The notes under the pieces were generated by a model. The model made no database searches. It worked only from the letters and a program-made list of their open reading frames with translations, and was not told the origin of the DNA. 64,000 nucleotides of DNA from Aquipseudomonas guryensis (GTDB taxonomy: Bacteria > Pseudomonadota > Gammaproteobacteria > Pseudomonadales > Pseudomonadaceae), in NCBI RefSeq assembly GCF_014164785.1, contig NZ_JACJFN010000002.1, positions 1 through 64,000 of the forward strand, written 5' to 3'. The translations under genes and the position numbers were made by a program. Positions 26,026-34,109 of the stretch are shown one piece after another. Position 1 is the stretch's first letter; every line of letters begins with the position of its first letter.

Positions 26026-26946
26026 TCAGTTGCGCGCGGCGCTGACGCCTTCCAGGGTGGCGAAAGAGGTGTCCTTGGCGGTGAGCAGGAAGTCGCGCAT
26101 GAACGGGGCGTCGAGCATGTCGGCGCGGATGCCGGCGTAGAGGGTGGCGAACAGGCCCTTATCGCCCAGGCGCTTGGCCGTGACGTAGCCGCGCGAGCTG
26201 TATTCGTGCAGCGCCCAGTTGGGCAGGCCGCATACGCCGCGGCCGCTGGCCACCAGCTGCATCATCATCACCGTGAGTTCCGAAGTGCGCACCTGCGCCG
26301 GTTCGACGTCGGCCGGCTCTAAGAAGCGGGTGAAGATGTCCAGGCGGTCACGCTCTACCGGGTAGGTGATGAGGATTTCCTTGGCCAGGTCTTCGGGAAC
26401 TATGTAGGGCTTGCCGGCCAGCGGGTGCTGGTTGCCCACGGCGAGCATGGCTTCGTAGGTGAACAGCGGCACGTAGGTGATGCCGGCCAGTTCCACCGGA
26501 TCGGAGGTCACCACCAGGTCGAGGTCGCCACGGGCCAGGGCCGGCAGCGGGGCGAAGGAGAAACCGGAGGCCAGGTCCAGCTCGACTTCCGGCCAGGCGT
26601 CGCGGAACTGGTCGATGGTCGGCATCAGCCACTGGAAACAGCTGTGGCATTCGATGGCCATATGCAGACGCCCGGCAGTGCCACCGGCCAGGCGCGTGAG
26701 ATCGCGTTCGGCGGCGCGCATCTGCGGCAGCAGGCTGTCGGCCAGTTGCAGCAGGCGCAGGCCGGCGCTGGTGAAACGCACCGGCTTGGTCTTGCGGATG
26801 AACAGCGACAGGCCGAGCTGGCTCTCCAGCTCCTTGAACTGGTGTGACAGCGCCGACTGGGTCAGGTGCAGGCGCTCGGCGGCTTCCACCAGGCTGTCGG
26901 CCTCGCGCAGGGCGTGCAGGGTTTTCAGGTGGCGGATTTCCAGCAT
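26026..26946 (-). CDS. metR: LysR-family regulator MetR
   Basis: This 306-residue activator of methionine genes has an N-terminal winged helix (EIRHLKTLHALREADSLVEAAERLHLTQSALSHQFKELE) and an effector domain whose sequence (HMAIECHSCFQWLMPTIDQFR) is that of MetR, which senses homocysteine. ATG at 26946. In many pseudomonads metE is the divergent neighbour. Here only an operator-like site and a short open start remain (27083-27201). Confidence 0.9.
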   Translation of the reverse strand: MLEIRHLKTLHALREADSLVEAAERLHLTQSALSHQFKELESQLGLSLFIRKTKPVRFTSAGLRLLQLADSLLPQMRAAERDLTRLAGGTAGRLHMAIECHSCFQWLMPTIDQFRDAWPEVELDLASGFSFAPLPALARGDLDLVVTSDPVELAGITYVPLFTYEAMLAVGNQHPLAGKPYIVPEDLAKEILITYPVERDRLDIFTRFLEPADVEPAQVRTSELTVMMMQLVASGRGVCGLPNWALHEYSSRGYVTAKRLGDKGLFATLYAGIRADMLDAPFMRDFLLTAKDTSFATLEGVSAARN

Positions 26947-27082
26947 GGCGGCCTCGTTATGTAGGGCGGATGACGCTCTGTTCATCCAGCAATGGGGCTG
27001 TGCGGTTTTCAACGGTGGATAAGCGAAGCATTACCCACTCTACAATGATCGTGAGTAAAACTGCTGATTGCTGCAAATATGT

Positions 27083-27095
27083 TGAGTTTGTCTCA
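27083..27095. promoter_or_regulatory. Candidate MetR operator
   Basis: TGAG, five bases, CTCA: the same layout as the MetR site TGAA-N5-TTCA, with one symmetric change per arm. It lies 137 bases upstream of metR, in the metR divergent region. Confidence 0.45.
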
Positions 27096-27147
27096 TGTTC
27101 CATCAGGTGTCGAGAATGGCGCCCTTGATGGGCAAGGAAGCAGATCT

Positions 27148-27201
27148 ATGGCGTTGGTCAAAACCTTTGCATCGCCGCAGTGGTTAGCGCCGCTGAACTG
27201 A
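27148..27201 (+). pseudogene. Possible relic of metE start
   Basis: AAGGA followed by ATG at 27148 opens a 17-codon frame, MALVKTFASPQWLAPLN. MetE proteins of Pseudomonas begin with MAL(A/V). Only about four residues fit, so this is a weak clue and may be chance. The rest of the 440-base gap (26947-27387) holds no gene, only a repeat copy. Confidence 0.25.
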
Positions 27202-27247
27202 CGACGAGTTCAAGGCTTACCGGGTTTCCCGAGTTTTCTCGAAGCTA

Positions 27248-27300
27248 CGGACTGCTCCCTCTGCCATCGATGGGAGACGAGTGCATGGATGCAGGAGGTA
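27248..27300 (+). repeat. Dispersed intergenic repeat copy
   Basis: About 53 bases that match the inverted sequence at 20588-20640 with about five differences. GGGAGAGATGC...CCCTCTCTCC follows (27331-27367), similar in type to the CCCCTCTCCC palindromes elsewhere in the window. Confidence 0.75.
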
Positions 27301-27387
27301 GCGCGACGCAGGAAGCCAGAGCCGAAGGCTGGGAGAGATGCTAGGGCTCTGAGTAGCCCTCTCTCCTCAGGTGGGGGCGTTGCCGCT

Positions 27388-28092
27388 CTACGCCGCTACC
27401 CCAATCAAACTCAGCAAATAGCCATCGAACTCGGCGAACTGGCCATCCAGCTCGCTGCCACTCGACCAGCCACTACCCAGGTCGATCAGCAGGCGCAGTC
27501 GCGCACGGCCATCCTCGCCCCAGTGCAACAGCTCGGCGTCGTGGAAGTAGAAGCGCTGGCGCACCAGCGGATAGAGCGCCTTGAACAGGCTTTCCTTGAG
27601 GGAAAAGGTCAGGGTCACCAGGCGGGCGAAGGCCTCGGCCTCCAGCCCGCTGGCACGTTCCAGCTCGGCCGGGGTAAGGATCTCGCCGGCCAGTTTGGCG
27701 GCGCGGGTGGCGCTGAGCTGCTGCTCCACATCCAGGCCCAGGCCTTGCCAATCGCGGGCGTGGGCCACCAGCGCGGCGGCCTGGCCGGCGCCGTGGGTGA
27801 TGGAGCCGACCACACCGGACGGCCACTGCGGCGCGCCATCCTCACCGCGCCCCGGCACGCTGGGTTTGCCGTGCAATTGGCGCAGCGCCTCGCGGGCACA
27901 CAGGCGACCGGCCAGGTATTCGCCCTGGCGCTTGGCCACGCCGTTGATCGCGGCAATGCCGCAGCGCTGGAAGTCCTCGGCGTGCAATAGCGCGGGGTCG
28001 AACTGGGCGCGCACCAGTTGCGCCCCCGGCAATTCCAGGGGCGCAGGCCAGGCGCAGGGCTGCAGGCTGCAGAAGGGCGGGAAGTGATTCAT
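27388..28092 (-). CDS. pcpS: 4'-phosphopantetheinyl transferase, PcpS type
   Basis: This 234-residue Sfp-type transferase moves 4'-phosphopantetheine from CoA to acyl- and peptidyl-carrier proteins. Visible motifs are VAKRQGEYLAGRLCAREAL, the WPSGVVGSITHGAG region, the Mg-binding GLGLDVEQ and FSLKESLFKALYP. PcpS is the single multipurpose enzyme of P. aeruginosa and serves both fatty acid synthesis and siderophore or pyochelin assembly. ATG at 28092. Divergent from the candidate small RNA. Confidence 0.92.
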   Translation of the reverse strand: MNHFPPFCSLQPCAWPAPLELPGAQLVRAQFDPALLHAEDFQRCGIAAINGVAKRQGEYLAGRLCAREALRQLHGKPSVPGRGEDGAPQWPSGVVGSITHGAGQAAALVAHARDWQGLGLDVEQQLSATRAAKLAGEILTPAELERASGLEAEAFARLVTLTFSLKESLFKALYPLVRQRFYFHDAELLHWGEDGRARLRLLIDLGSGWSSGSELDGQFAEFDGYLLSLIGVAA

Positions 28093-28164
28093 GCCGGCAT
28101 TCTGCCGTGCAGCGCAGGGGCGGGCCAGCCGTTTACATTTCTTTGCACTGGTGTAACGAAGCGC

Positions 28165-28309
28165 TACAGAGCAAACGCTTGGTTTTTGCCAATATGGGAC
28201 ATGCGTTCCAAGTGAGCGCTGGTGAGGTTGTAGCCACATCCGGCAATTTGTCGTTGTGGTTTTACTCTACTGATTGAGTGCGGGAGCCCATTGGGCTCCC
28301 GTTTTTTTT
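28165..28309 (+). ncRNA. Candidate small RNA with internal short ORF
   Basis: TTGCAC (28143-28148), 16 bases, then TACAGA (28165-28170) can serve as a promoter. A strong terminator closes the region (28281-28309), pointing right, with no annotated gene in front of it. The transcript would be about 130 bases. It contains a 27-codon frame, 28194-28277 (starts MGHAFQVSAGEVVATS), that ends just before the terminator. Either a regulatory RNA, a short peptide gene, or both. No family assigned. Confidence 0.55.
28281..28309 (+). terminator. Strong terminator, rightward
   Basis: CGGGAGCCC / GGGCTCCCG stem with a three-base loop, followed by eight T. On the minus strand no T run follows the hairpin, so it does not serve the gene at 28315. 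It implies a rightward transcript from 28093-28280. Confidence 0.88.
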
Positions 28310-28314
28310 GCCGG

Positions 28315-29100
28315 CTATTTGGCAAATACATCTTGCAACAGCGCTTGCATATCGGCCCAGGAGCGCTCGTCGGCCTCCTTCTGGTAGCCGAGATCGAGGC
28401 TGTGGCCCTTGTGCGCATCGGCATCCGGGTTGCTGAAACCATGCTTGGCACCGGGCAGTTCGACGAAACGGTAGTCGGCGCCGGCCTTGTCCATTTCCGT
28501 CTTGAAGTCGCTGATCTGCTGCGGCGTGATGAAGCTGTCGGCGGCGCCATGTTCGACCAGCACCTTGGCCTTGACGCTGCCTGGTGTGGCCGGAGTGGCG
28601 GTGGCCAGCGCACCGTGGAAGCTGACCACCGCTGCCAGCGGCACGCCCTGGCGAGCCATGTCCAGCACCACCTTGCCGCCGAAGCAGTAACCGATCGCGG
28701 CCAGGCGTGCCGGATCAGTTTGCGGCTGGGCCTTGAGCAGTTCGAGGCCAGCATTGAAACGTGCCTTGGCCGCCTCGCTGCTGGCCAGGGCGGCACTCAT
28801 GAAGGCCTTGGCATCGTCCGGGTGCTGGGTGTTCTTGCCACCGCCGTACATGTCGATGGCCAGGGCGCTGTAGCCGAGGGCGGCGAGGTCACGGGCGCGG
28901 CGCTTGGCGTAGTCGTTCAGGCCCCACCACTCATGTACCACGACCACACCGGGGCGGGCACCGGCGATGGCGTCATCCCAGGCCAGGTAGCCGATCAGCT
29001 GGGTACCATCGGGGCCGGTATAGGACATCTCGCGGGTCTGGATGGCAGCCTGGGCGAAGGTGCTGCAGCACAGCAAAAGACTCAGCAGAAGAGGGCGCAT
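28315..29100 (-). CDS. Dienelactone hydrolase family protein, exported
   Basis: This 261-residue alpha/beta hydrolase has a signal peptide (about residues 1-19, AQA). The dienelactone hydrolase motifs are VVVVHEWWGLNDYAKRRA, the nucleophile elbow GYCFGGKV (Cys instead of Ser, as in the family), Asp in HGAADSF and His in KHGFSNP. Periplasmic location is inferred, and the natural substrate is unknown. Confidence 0.9.
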   Translation of the reverse strand: MRPLLLSLLLCCSTFAQAAIQTREMSYTGPDGTQLIGYLAWDDAIAGARPGVVVVHEWWGLNDYAKRRARDLAALGYSALAIDMYGGGKNTQHPDDAKAFMSAALASSEAAKARFNAGLELLKAQPQTDPARLAAIGYCFGGKVVLDMARQGVPLAAVVSFHGALATATPATPGSVKAKVLVEHGAADSFITPQQISDFKTEMDKAGADYRFVELPGAKHGFSNPDADAHKGHSLDLGYQKEADERSWADMQALLQDVFAK

Positions 29101-29239
29101 GGCAGAGATCTCCAGAGATGGGCGAAGCGCTCAGTCTGGCCCAGCTTGCCCCACACGGAAAGCGAGCCAGGCAAATCCGTGAGTCTGCTCGGCTCTGCCG
29201 CGGGCCTCGTGCAGGGCGGTCCGGCGGGGATCGGCAGCC

Positions 29240-29872
29240 TCAGGCCTTGGGCGGGGTGATGCCCATGGATACATAAATGCTGGTGAAGCGGTCCATGCCC
29301 ATCTCCGCCGGCTTGACCCACTCCACCGGCACATACAGCAGGCCACCGCCGACCGGTACGGGCGCGGTCGGCACCAGGATGGCGTGGTAGGCGCGGCCGT
29401 CGATCTCGATGGGCTGCGGGTTGGGCAGCAGGGCCAGCACCGCCGTGCCATCGCCGCCGAAGAAACACCAGACCGGACGCATGGCCGCCAGGTCGGCGCC
29501 TTCCTGCTGGTCGAGCAAGCCGACCAAGCGGTCAGCCAGGCCATACAGGTTGCCGAGCAGCGGGATGCGCCGCAGGGTGCGGTCGAACAGGCGGCGCAAC
29601 GGACCCTTGAGGCCGAGCTGCACGGCCAGGCCGAGCGGATAGAGCGCCACCAGCAGCGCCAGGGTACCCAGCAACCAGGCCAGCAATGGACTGCTGACGA
29701 AGGGCTGACCCAGCCCGGCGAAAAGCTTGCCGACAAAACTGGTGGGGCCGATCAGCTGGTTGAGCAGGCTCACCAGCCAGCCCAGCAGAGCCAGGCTCAG
29801 GGCGAGCGGCAACAGCGCCAGCAGGCCGGCCAGCCAGGTGGTGAGAAGCGAATTGAAGCTGCGTTTGAACAT
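29240..29872 (-). CDS. DUF502 family membrane protein
   Basis: This 210-residue inner-membrane protein has two N-terminal helices (about residues 10-35 and 60-85), then RIPLLGNLYGLADRLVGLL and a C-terminal soluble domain with VLVPTAPVPVGGGLLYVPVEWV, typical of DUF502. ATG 29872. An ATG at 29911 would add 13 residues. Function unknown. Confidence 0.86.
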   Translation of the reverse strand: MFKRSFNSLLTTWLAGLLALLPLALSLALLGWLVSLLNQLIGPTSFVGKLFAGLGQPFVSSPLLAWLLGTLALLVALYPLGLAVQLGLKGPLRRLFDRTLRRIPLLGNLYGLADRLVGLLDQQEGADLAAMRPVWCFFGGDGTAVLALLPNPQPIEIDGRAYHAILVPTAPVPVGGGLLYVPVEWVKPAEMGMDRFTSIYVSMGITPPKA

Positions 29873-29974
29873 GGGAGTGTCCGCTGGGCTGGCATCGAAT
29901 GGCGGCGCCAAGGCTAGTGCAAAGCCCAGGCGCTGCCTACCCGCTGCTGGCAGTCAGGCCGCTTCAGCAGGTAC

Positions 29975-30235
29975 TTAGCGCTTGCCCATCGAGCGGCGAG
30001 TGCCGGGCGGTGCGGCGCCGATCTTCTTTTCGTGCGCGGACTTGTTGCCCTTCTGGTGCCAGGGCTGGTTATCGCCCTTGCCCGGCGCGAAGGTGGCTGG
30101 CGCAAAAGGGAAGCTGAAGGCCGGAATCACGGGCTTGTCGGAGGGTTCGGCTGGGCTGGCGGCACAGTCGGCGTCGAGCGTTGCTTCGCTCTGAATGGCA
30201 GCGGGGGCTTGGTCAGGCGAGAGTTTGGAAGTCAT
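29975..30235 (-). CDS. Small basic hypothetical protein
   Basis: This 86-residue, proline- and alanine-rich protein ends with a basic tail (GNKSAHEKKIGAAPPGTRRSMGKR). No hydrophobic core is visible, so it is probably disordered. The conserved-looking FSFPFAPATFAPGKGDNQPWHQKGNKS may be the functional part. It is seen beside DUF502 genes, and no function is known. Confidence 0.6.
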   Translation of the reverse strand: MTSKLSPDQAPAAIQSEATLDADCAASPAEPSDKPVIPAFSFPFAPATFAPGKGDNQPWHQKGNKSAHEKKIGAAPPGTRRSMGKR

Positions 30236-30333
30236 GACGGTTCACGGCGAGCCAGAAGGGATGGAGCGGGAGTATACCTGGCCGGCAGGCCCCGGTCGGT
30301 TAAAGCCGCTTTCAGGCCGGTTGCGAGCTTGGC

Positions 30334-31197
30334 TCAGGACTCCAGCGGCAGTGCCTCCACCGGGCACTGCGCGGTTTCGTCGGCCAGCTGGCGTTTAAGC
30401 CACTGCTCGGCCTGGGTATACCAGCTGTTGCCATTCTCATTGAGCTGCGACAGCGCGCTTTCATCGCCATTGGCGGCGGCTTTTTCCAGCCAGAGCTGGC
30501 GCTGGGTCTGATTGACTGGCGTGCCGCGACCCAGGCTGTAGGCCTGGCTTAGGCTGAACTGGGCGCGTGGCTCGTTGTTCTGCGCGGCCTTGCACAGCCA
30601 ATGCAGGGCTTTGCCGTCGTTACTGGAGTAACGCTCGGCCAGCTCGTCGCCGCTGCTCATGTCGAGCTCCTGCGCTTGCGCCGGATCGCTCCAGTAGTGT
30701 TGGCCGAGCAGGTACTGCGCCTGTGGATTGCCCTGGACCGCAGCTTTCTCGAACCAGTACATGGCGATGAATAGCTGGCCGGAAATTTCCCGGTCTTTCA
30801 GGTGCTCTAGACCGAGCTCGATCTGCGCCAGATCCAGCCCGTCGTGGGCGGCCTGGGCCAACCAGGCGCGGCGCTGTTGGTCGTCTTCGGGCAGCAATCC
30901 ATCCCGATAGAGCTTGGCAATTTCGAAGGAGGCGCGGTTATAGCCCTTGCCGGCGGCGCTGATGTACCACTGCTCGGCCTGCTGGTAGTAGCCCAGGCGG
31001 TGGAAGTGGTGGGCGATATTGAAATCGGCGCAGGCATCGCCGTCGCTCTGGGGACCATCCGGCTCTACAGCGCGTGGTGGCTCCAGCTCCTCGACCTTGA
31101 GCGTGCACTCGATGGGCTCGGCTGCCAGGGCCGTGAGGCTGCTCAGCAGAGGCAAGCCAACGAGGGCGGCGAAAATGGCGCGTTGGGCAAGGCGCAT
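30334..31197 (-). CDS. SEL1-like repeat protein, exported
   Basis: This 287-residue protein has a signal peptide (about residues 1-26, ALAAE) and four or more Sel1/TPR-like repeats (AEQWYISAAGKGYNRASFEIAKLYRDG, AWLAQAAHDGLDLAQIELG, AMYWFEKAAVQGNPQAQYLLGQHY, ALHWLCKAAQNNEPRAQFSLSQAYSLGRG). Protein-protein interaction in the periplasm is likely. ATG at 31197. Partner unknown. Confidence 0.86.
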   Translation of the reverse strand: MRLAQRAIFAALVGLPLLSSLTALAAEPIECTLKVEELEPPRAVEPDGPQSDGDACADFNIAHHFHRLGYYQQAEQWYISAAGKGYNRASFEIAKLYRDGLLPEDDQQRRAWLAQAAHDGLDLAQIELGLEHLKDREISGQLFIAMYWFEKAAVQGNPQAQYLLGQHYWSDPAQAQELDMSSGDELAERYSSNDGKALHWLCKAAQNNEPRAQFSLSQAYSLGRGTPVNQTQRQLWLEKAAANGDESALSQLNENGNSWYTQAEQWLKRQLADETAQCPVEALPLES

Positions 31198-31496
31198 CAG
31201 GTTCCATCCTTCATGCTGTGGGTGACATCCATGCTCGATTGCACGGGTGTTGGGCGCCCGTGCAACGTTTGCGACCTTAGCCAATTTGTTGCAGCCCACA
31301 CAAGCAATCGAGCCGGCAGGTATGTGACCGGCAGCAGGCCCTGGAACTCGATACCCATGGAGTAAGGTGAAGAGTGCTGCAGTGGTTTGCCGGACAGGGA
31401 TGCTGGTTCTGCTTCTGCTGAGTGGTCGCTACTTGAGTCCCACCGCCGAAAGCGCCAATACTGGGGCGCATCCCAGATCGCCCAAGGAGGGCTTCC

Positions 31497-31928
31497 ATGC
31501 GCTTGATCTCTGCAGTTCTGCCGTTGCTGTTGCTGGCTGGTTGTTCGTCCTTTCGCGCCGATCCGGAGCATGTTAAACAGGTGCCGGCCGACCGCCTGCT
31601 GGCTTTCCAAGAGATGCGTGAAGGCGCTGGGCAGATCGTGGTCAACCGTGACCTGGGCATGATGGGCGGCGGCTGCTATGTGGCCATCGAGGTGGATCGC
31701 CAGGTAGCGGCGCGCATCGGCGTCGGCGAAGTGGCGACCTTCCAGGTGCCGGCGGGCACGCGGGTGGTGGGCATCACCCTGGACAAGCAGGACGATACCC
31801 TGTGCAGCATGGGCCGCTTGTTGCGCGAGCTGGCCGTGCCGGTGACGGCCGGTGAGACCTACGCCTTCCGCATCGTCAGTGAGAACCAGGGTGGCTTCGA
31901 TATCCGCCCGGATATGCCAAAACCCTGA
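31497..31928 (+). CDS. Putative lipoprotein
   Basis: This 143-residue protein has a lipobox LLAGC at about residue 16. The mature domain includes GQIVVNRDLGMMGGGCYVAIEVD, ARIGVGEVATFQVPAGTRVVGI and GETYAFRIVSEN, a beta-sandwich pattern like DUF2846 proteins. AGGAGG precedes the ATG. The 300 bases before it hold no gene that I can see. Confidence 0.8.
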   Translation: MRLISAVLPLLLLAGCSSFRADPEHVKQVPADRLLAFQEMREGAGQIVVNRDLGMMGGGCYVAIEVDRQVAARIGVGEVATFQVPAGTRVVGITLDKQDDTLCSMGRLLRELAVPVTAGETYAFRIVSENQGGFDIRPDMPKP

Positions 31929-31952
31929 TATCCAGCGGATATCTACTGGATG

Positions 31953-31987
31953 CCGACATGCCTGCTGAACAGGCATGCCGGCTTTTG
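31953..31987 (+). terminator. Terminator of the lipoprotein gene
   Basis: GCCGACATGCCTG / CAGGCATGCCGGC imperfect stem with a five-base loop and TTTT. It ends just before the LysR gene at 32005. Confidence 0.7.
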
Positions 31988-32004
31988 CCGGGAAGCCTGT
32001 TGCC

Positions 32005-32892
32005 ATGCGTCGCCTGCCATCTCTTACCGCCCTGCGCACCTTCGAGTGTGCTGCGCGGCATGCGCACTTCGGTCGTGCTGCTGCCGAGCTGTGTGTCACC
32101 GACAGCGCGGTCAGCCACCAGATTCGCCAGCTCGAAGAGCAACTCGGCACGCCGCTGTTCCAGCGTGACGGCCGCCAGGTGCGCCCCACACCGCAGGCCA
32201 AGCGCCTGTTGCGCAGCCTGCAGCAAGCCTTCGAGTTGATCGGCGAGGCCTGCGACGAGCTGCGCGACCCCGGCTCCCAGGCGCAACTGCGCATCGCGGT
32301 GACCGCCGAGCTGGCGCAGAAGTGGCTGGTCGGGCGCCTGGCCGATTTCAGCGAGCGCTATCCGCAGATCACCCTGCACCTTTACGAGCAGCCGCTGGAG
32401 GCGAGCCAGCCCGGCGAGGAAGTCGACCTGGCGATCACCTACGGCACCGGTCCGGCCGATGGCAGCGCCTACTTCGTGCGGCCGCTGCCGACGTTGCTGT
32501 TTTTCCCGGTATGCAGTCCCGGCCTGTTCAACCAATTGCCGCTTAAGCACCCGCGCGACCTGGCGCGCCACTGCCTGCTGCACGACGACCAGGACGGCAA
32601 GACCTGGACCGCCTGGCTGACCACCCACGCTGGCGATATCCAGCCGCAGCGCCACCTCTACCTAGGCCATGCCGGGCTGACCATGGAGGCCGCCGCGCGC
32701 GGCCAGGGCGTGGCCATCGGCGACAACCTGACCAGCGCCGAGGACCTCGCCAGCGGCCGCCTGGTGCGCCCGTTCGCCGCCAGCGTGGCTTCGCTCGGGC
32801 AATACGCGCTGGTCTGCGAACGCCTGCGCCTGGACAAGCCGGCGGTAGCGCAGTTCGTCGAATGGTTCACCGATCAGCTGGTCGACCTGTGA
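32005..32892 (+). CDS. LysR-family regulator, GcvA-like
   Basis: This 295-residue regulator has an N-terminal winged helix (LPSLTALRTFECAARHAHFGRAAAELCVTDSAVSHQIRQLEEQLG) of the GcvA/AmpR subgroup and a standard effector domain. It reads in the same direction as the agmatine-deiminase-like and polyamine-binding genes that follow at 32990 and 34110, and may control them. Effector unknown. A polyamine is only a guess from context. Confidence 0.88.
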   Translation: MRRLPSLTALRTFECAARHAHFGRAAAELCVTDSAVSHQIRQLEEQLGTPLFQRDGRQVRPTPQAKRLLRSLQQAFELIGEACDELRDPGSQAQLRIAVTAELAQKWLVGRLADFSERYPQITLHLYEQPLEASQPGEEVDLAITYGTGPADGSAYFVRPLPTLLFFPVCSPGLFNQLPLKHPRDLARHCLLHDDQDGKTWTAWLTTHAGDIQPQRHLYLGHAGLTMEAAARGQGVAIGDNLTSAEDLASGRLVRPFAASVASLGQYALVCERLRLDKPAVAQFVEWFTDQLVDL

Positions 32893-32989
32893 ATTAGATT
32901 CAGCTATCCCGCGATAATGGTCATTGGTCGCAGGCGCTCTGCCGCGGGTACTGTCGAGCTATCCAACAGCCACCGACGAGTACCTAGCA

Positions 32990-34099
32990 ATGGCACGTTC
33001 CCTGACCTCCCTGCCCAAAGCCGACGGCTTCCGCCTGCCCGGTGAATTCGAACCCAAGGCCCGTTGCTGGCTCGGCTGGCCGGAGCGTACCGACGTATGG
33101 CGCAATGGCGCCAAGCCGGCACAGAAAGTCTGGGTGGATATCGTCACGGCCATCGCCAGCAGCGAGCCGGTCACCGTGTGCGCCTCGGCCAGCCAGTACG
33201 CCAACGCCCGTCGCCAGCTGCCGGCCCATGTGCGGGTGGTGGAAATGACCTGCAACGACACCTGGTTCCGCGACAGTGGCCCGGCCTTCCTGGTCAATGA
33301 CGACACGGGTGAAGTACGCGGCGTGGACTTCGAGTTCAATGCCTACGGCGGCCTCGACGGCGGCCTCTACTACCCGTGGGACAAGGACGACCAGATCGCG
33401 CAGAAGATCCTCGAGATCGAAGGCTACGACCGCTACCGCGCGCCCTTCATCGCTGAGATGGGCGGCATCCAGACCGATGGCCAGCGCACCCTGCTGACCA
33501 CCGAGCAGTGCCTGCTCAACCGCAACCGCAACGCCCACCTGGGCAAGGACGAGATGACCCGCCGCCTGCAGGATTACCTCGGTGCCGAACAGGTGATCTG
33601 GCTGCCGCGCGGCTGCAAGTTCGATGAAACCGACGGCCATATCGACGACCTGGCCTGCTTCGTCCGGCCGGGCGTGGTGGTGCAGCAATGGACTGACGAT
33701 CGCAGCGATCCGCAGTGGGAAATCTACCAGGAGGCCTACGACATCCTGCGCAGCACCCGCGACGCTCAGGGCCGTGAGCTGCAAGTGCACAAGCTGCCGC
33801 AGCCGCGCGTGCTGGAGTGGACGGCGGAAGAGGCAGAGGGTCTGGATCAGGACGACGCCACCCACACGCGCCAGGCCGGCACGCAGATCTGCGCCTCCTA
33901 CATCAACTACTACGCCGGCAACTCGGCCATCGTCGTGCCGCTGTTCAACGACCCCTGTGACCGCGTGGCCCAGGCCACCCTGGCCGAGCTATTCCCCCAG
34001 CACCGGATCCTCGGCATCGAAAACTCGCGGGAGATTCTCCTCGGTGGCGGCAACGTCGCCTGCATCACCATGCCGCAATATGCCGCGCCCAAGCGCTGA
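32990..34099 (+). CDS. Agmatine deiminase family protein, divergent
   Basis: This 369-residue protein is clearly of the agmatine/peptidyl-arginine deiminase fold: CWLGWPERTDVWRNGAKPAQ, NDTWFRDSGPAF, NAYGGLDGGLYYPWD, DETDGHIDDLACFVRPG (His) and GGGNVACIT (Cys) are visible. In AguA the corresponding segments read EGGSIHVDGEGT and GGGNIHCIT. Here they are EMGGIQTDGQRT and GGGNVACIT, so residues lining the active site differ. It may act on another guanidino compound. The putative polyamine-binding protein gene starts ten bases downstream. Confidence 0.88.
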   Translation: MARSLTSLPKADGFRLPGEFEPKARCWLGWPERTDVWRNGAKPAQKVWVDIVTAIASSEPVTVCASASQYANARRQLPAHVRVVEMTCNDTWFRDSGPAFLVNDDTGEVRGVDFEFNAYGGLDGGLYYPWDKDDQIAQKILEIEGYDRYRAPFIAEMGGIQTDGQRTLLTTEQCLLNRNRNAHLGKDEMTRRLQDYLGAEQVIWLPRGCKFDETDGHIDDLACFVRPGVVVQQWTDDRSDPQWEIYQEAYDILRSTRDAQGRELQVHKLPQPRVLEWTAEEAEGLDQDDATHTRQAGTQICASYINYYAGNSAIVVPLFNDPCDRVAQATLAELFPQHRILGIENSREILLGGGNVACITMPQYAAPKR

Positions 34100-34109
34100 G
34101 GAGGTTTCG

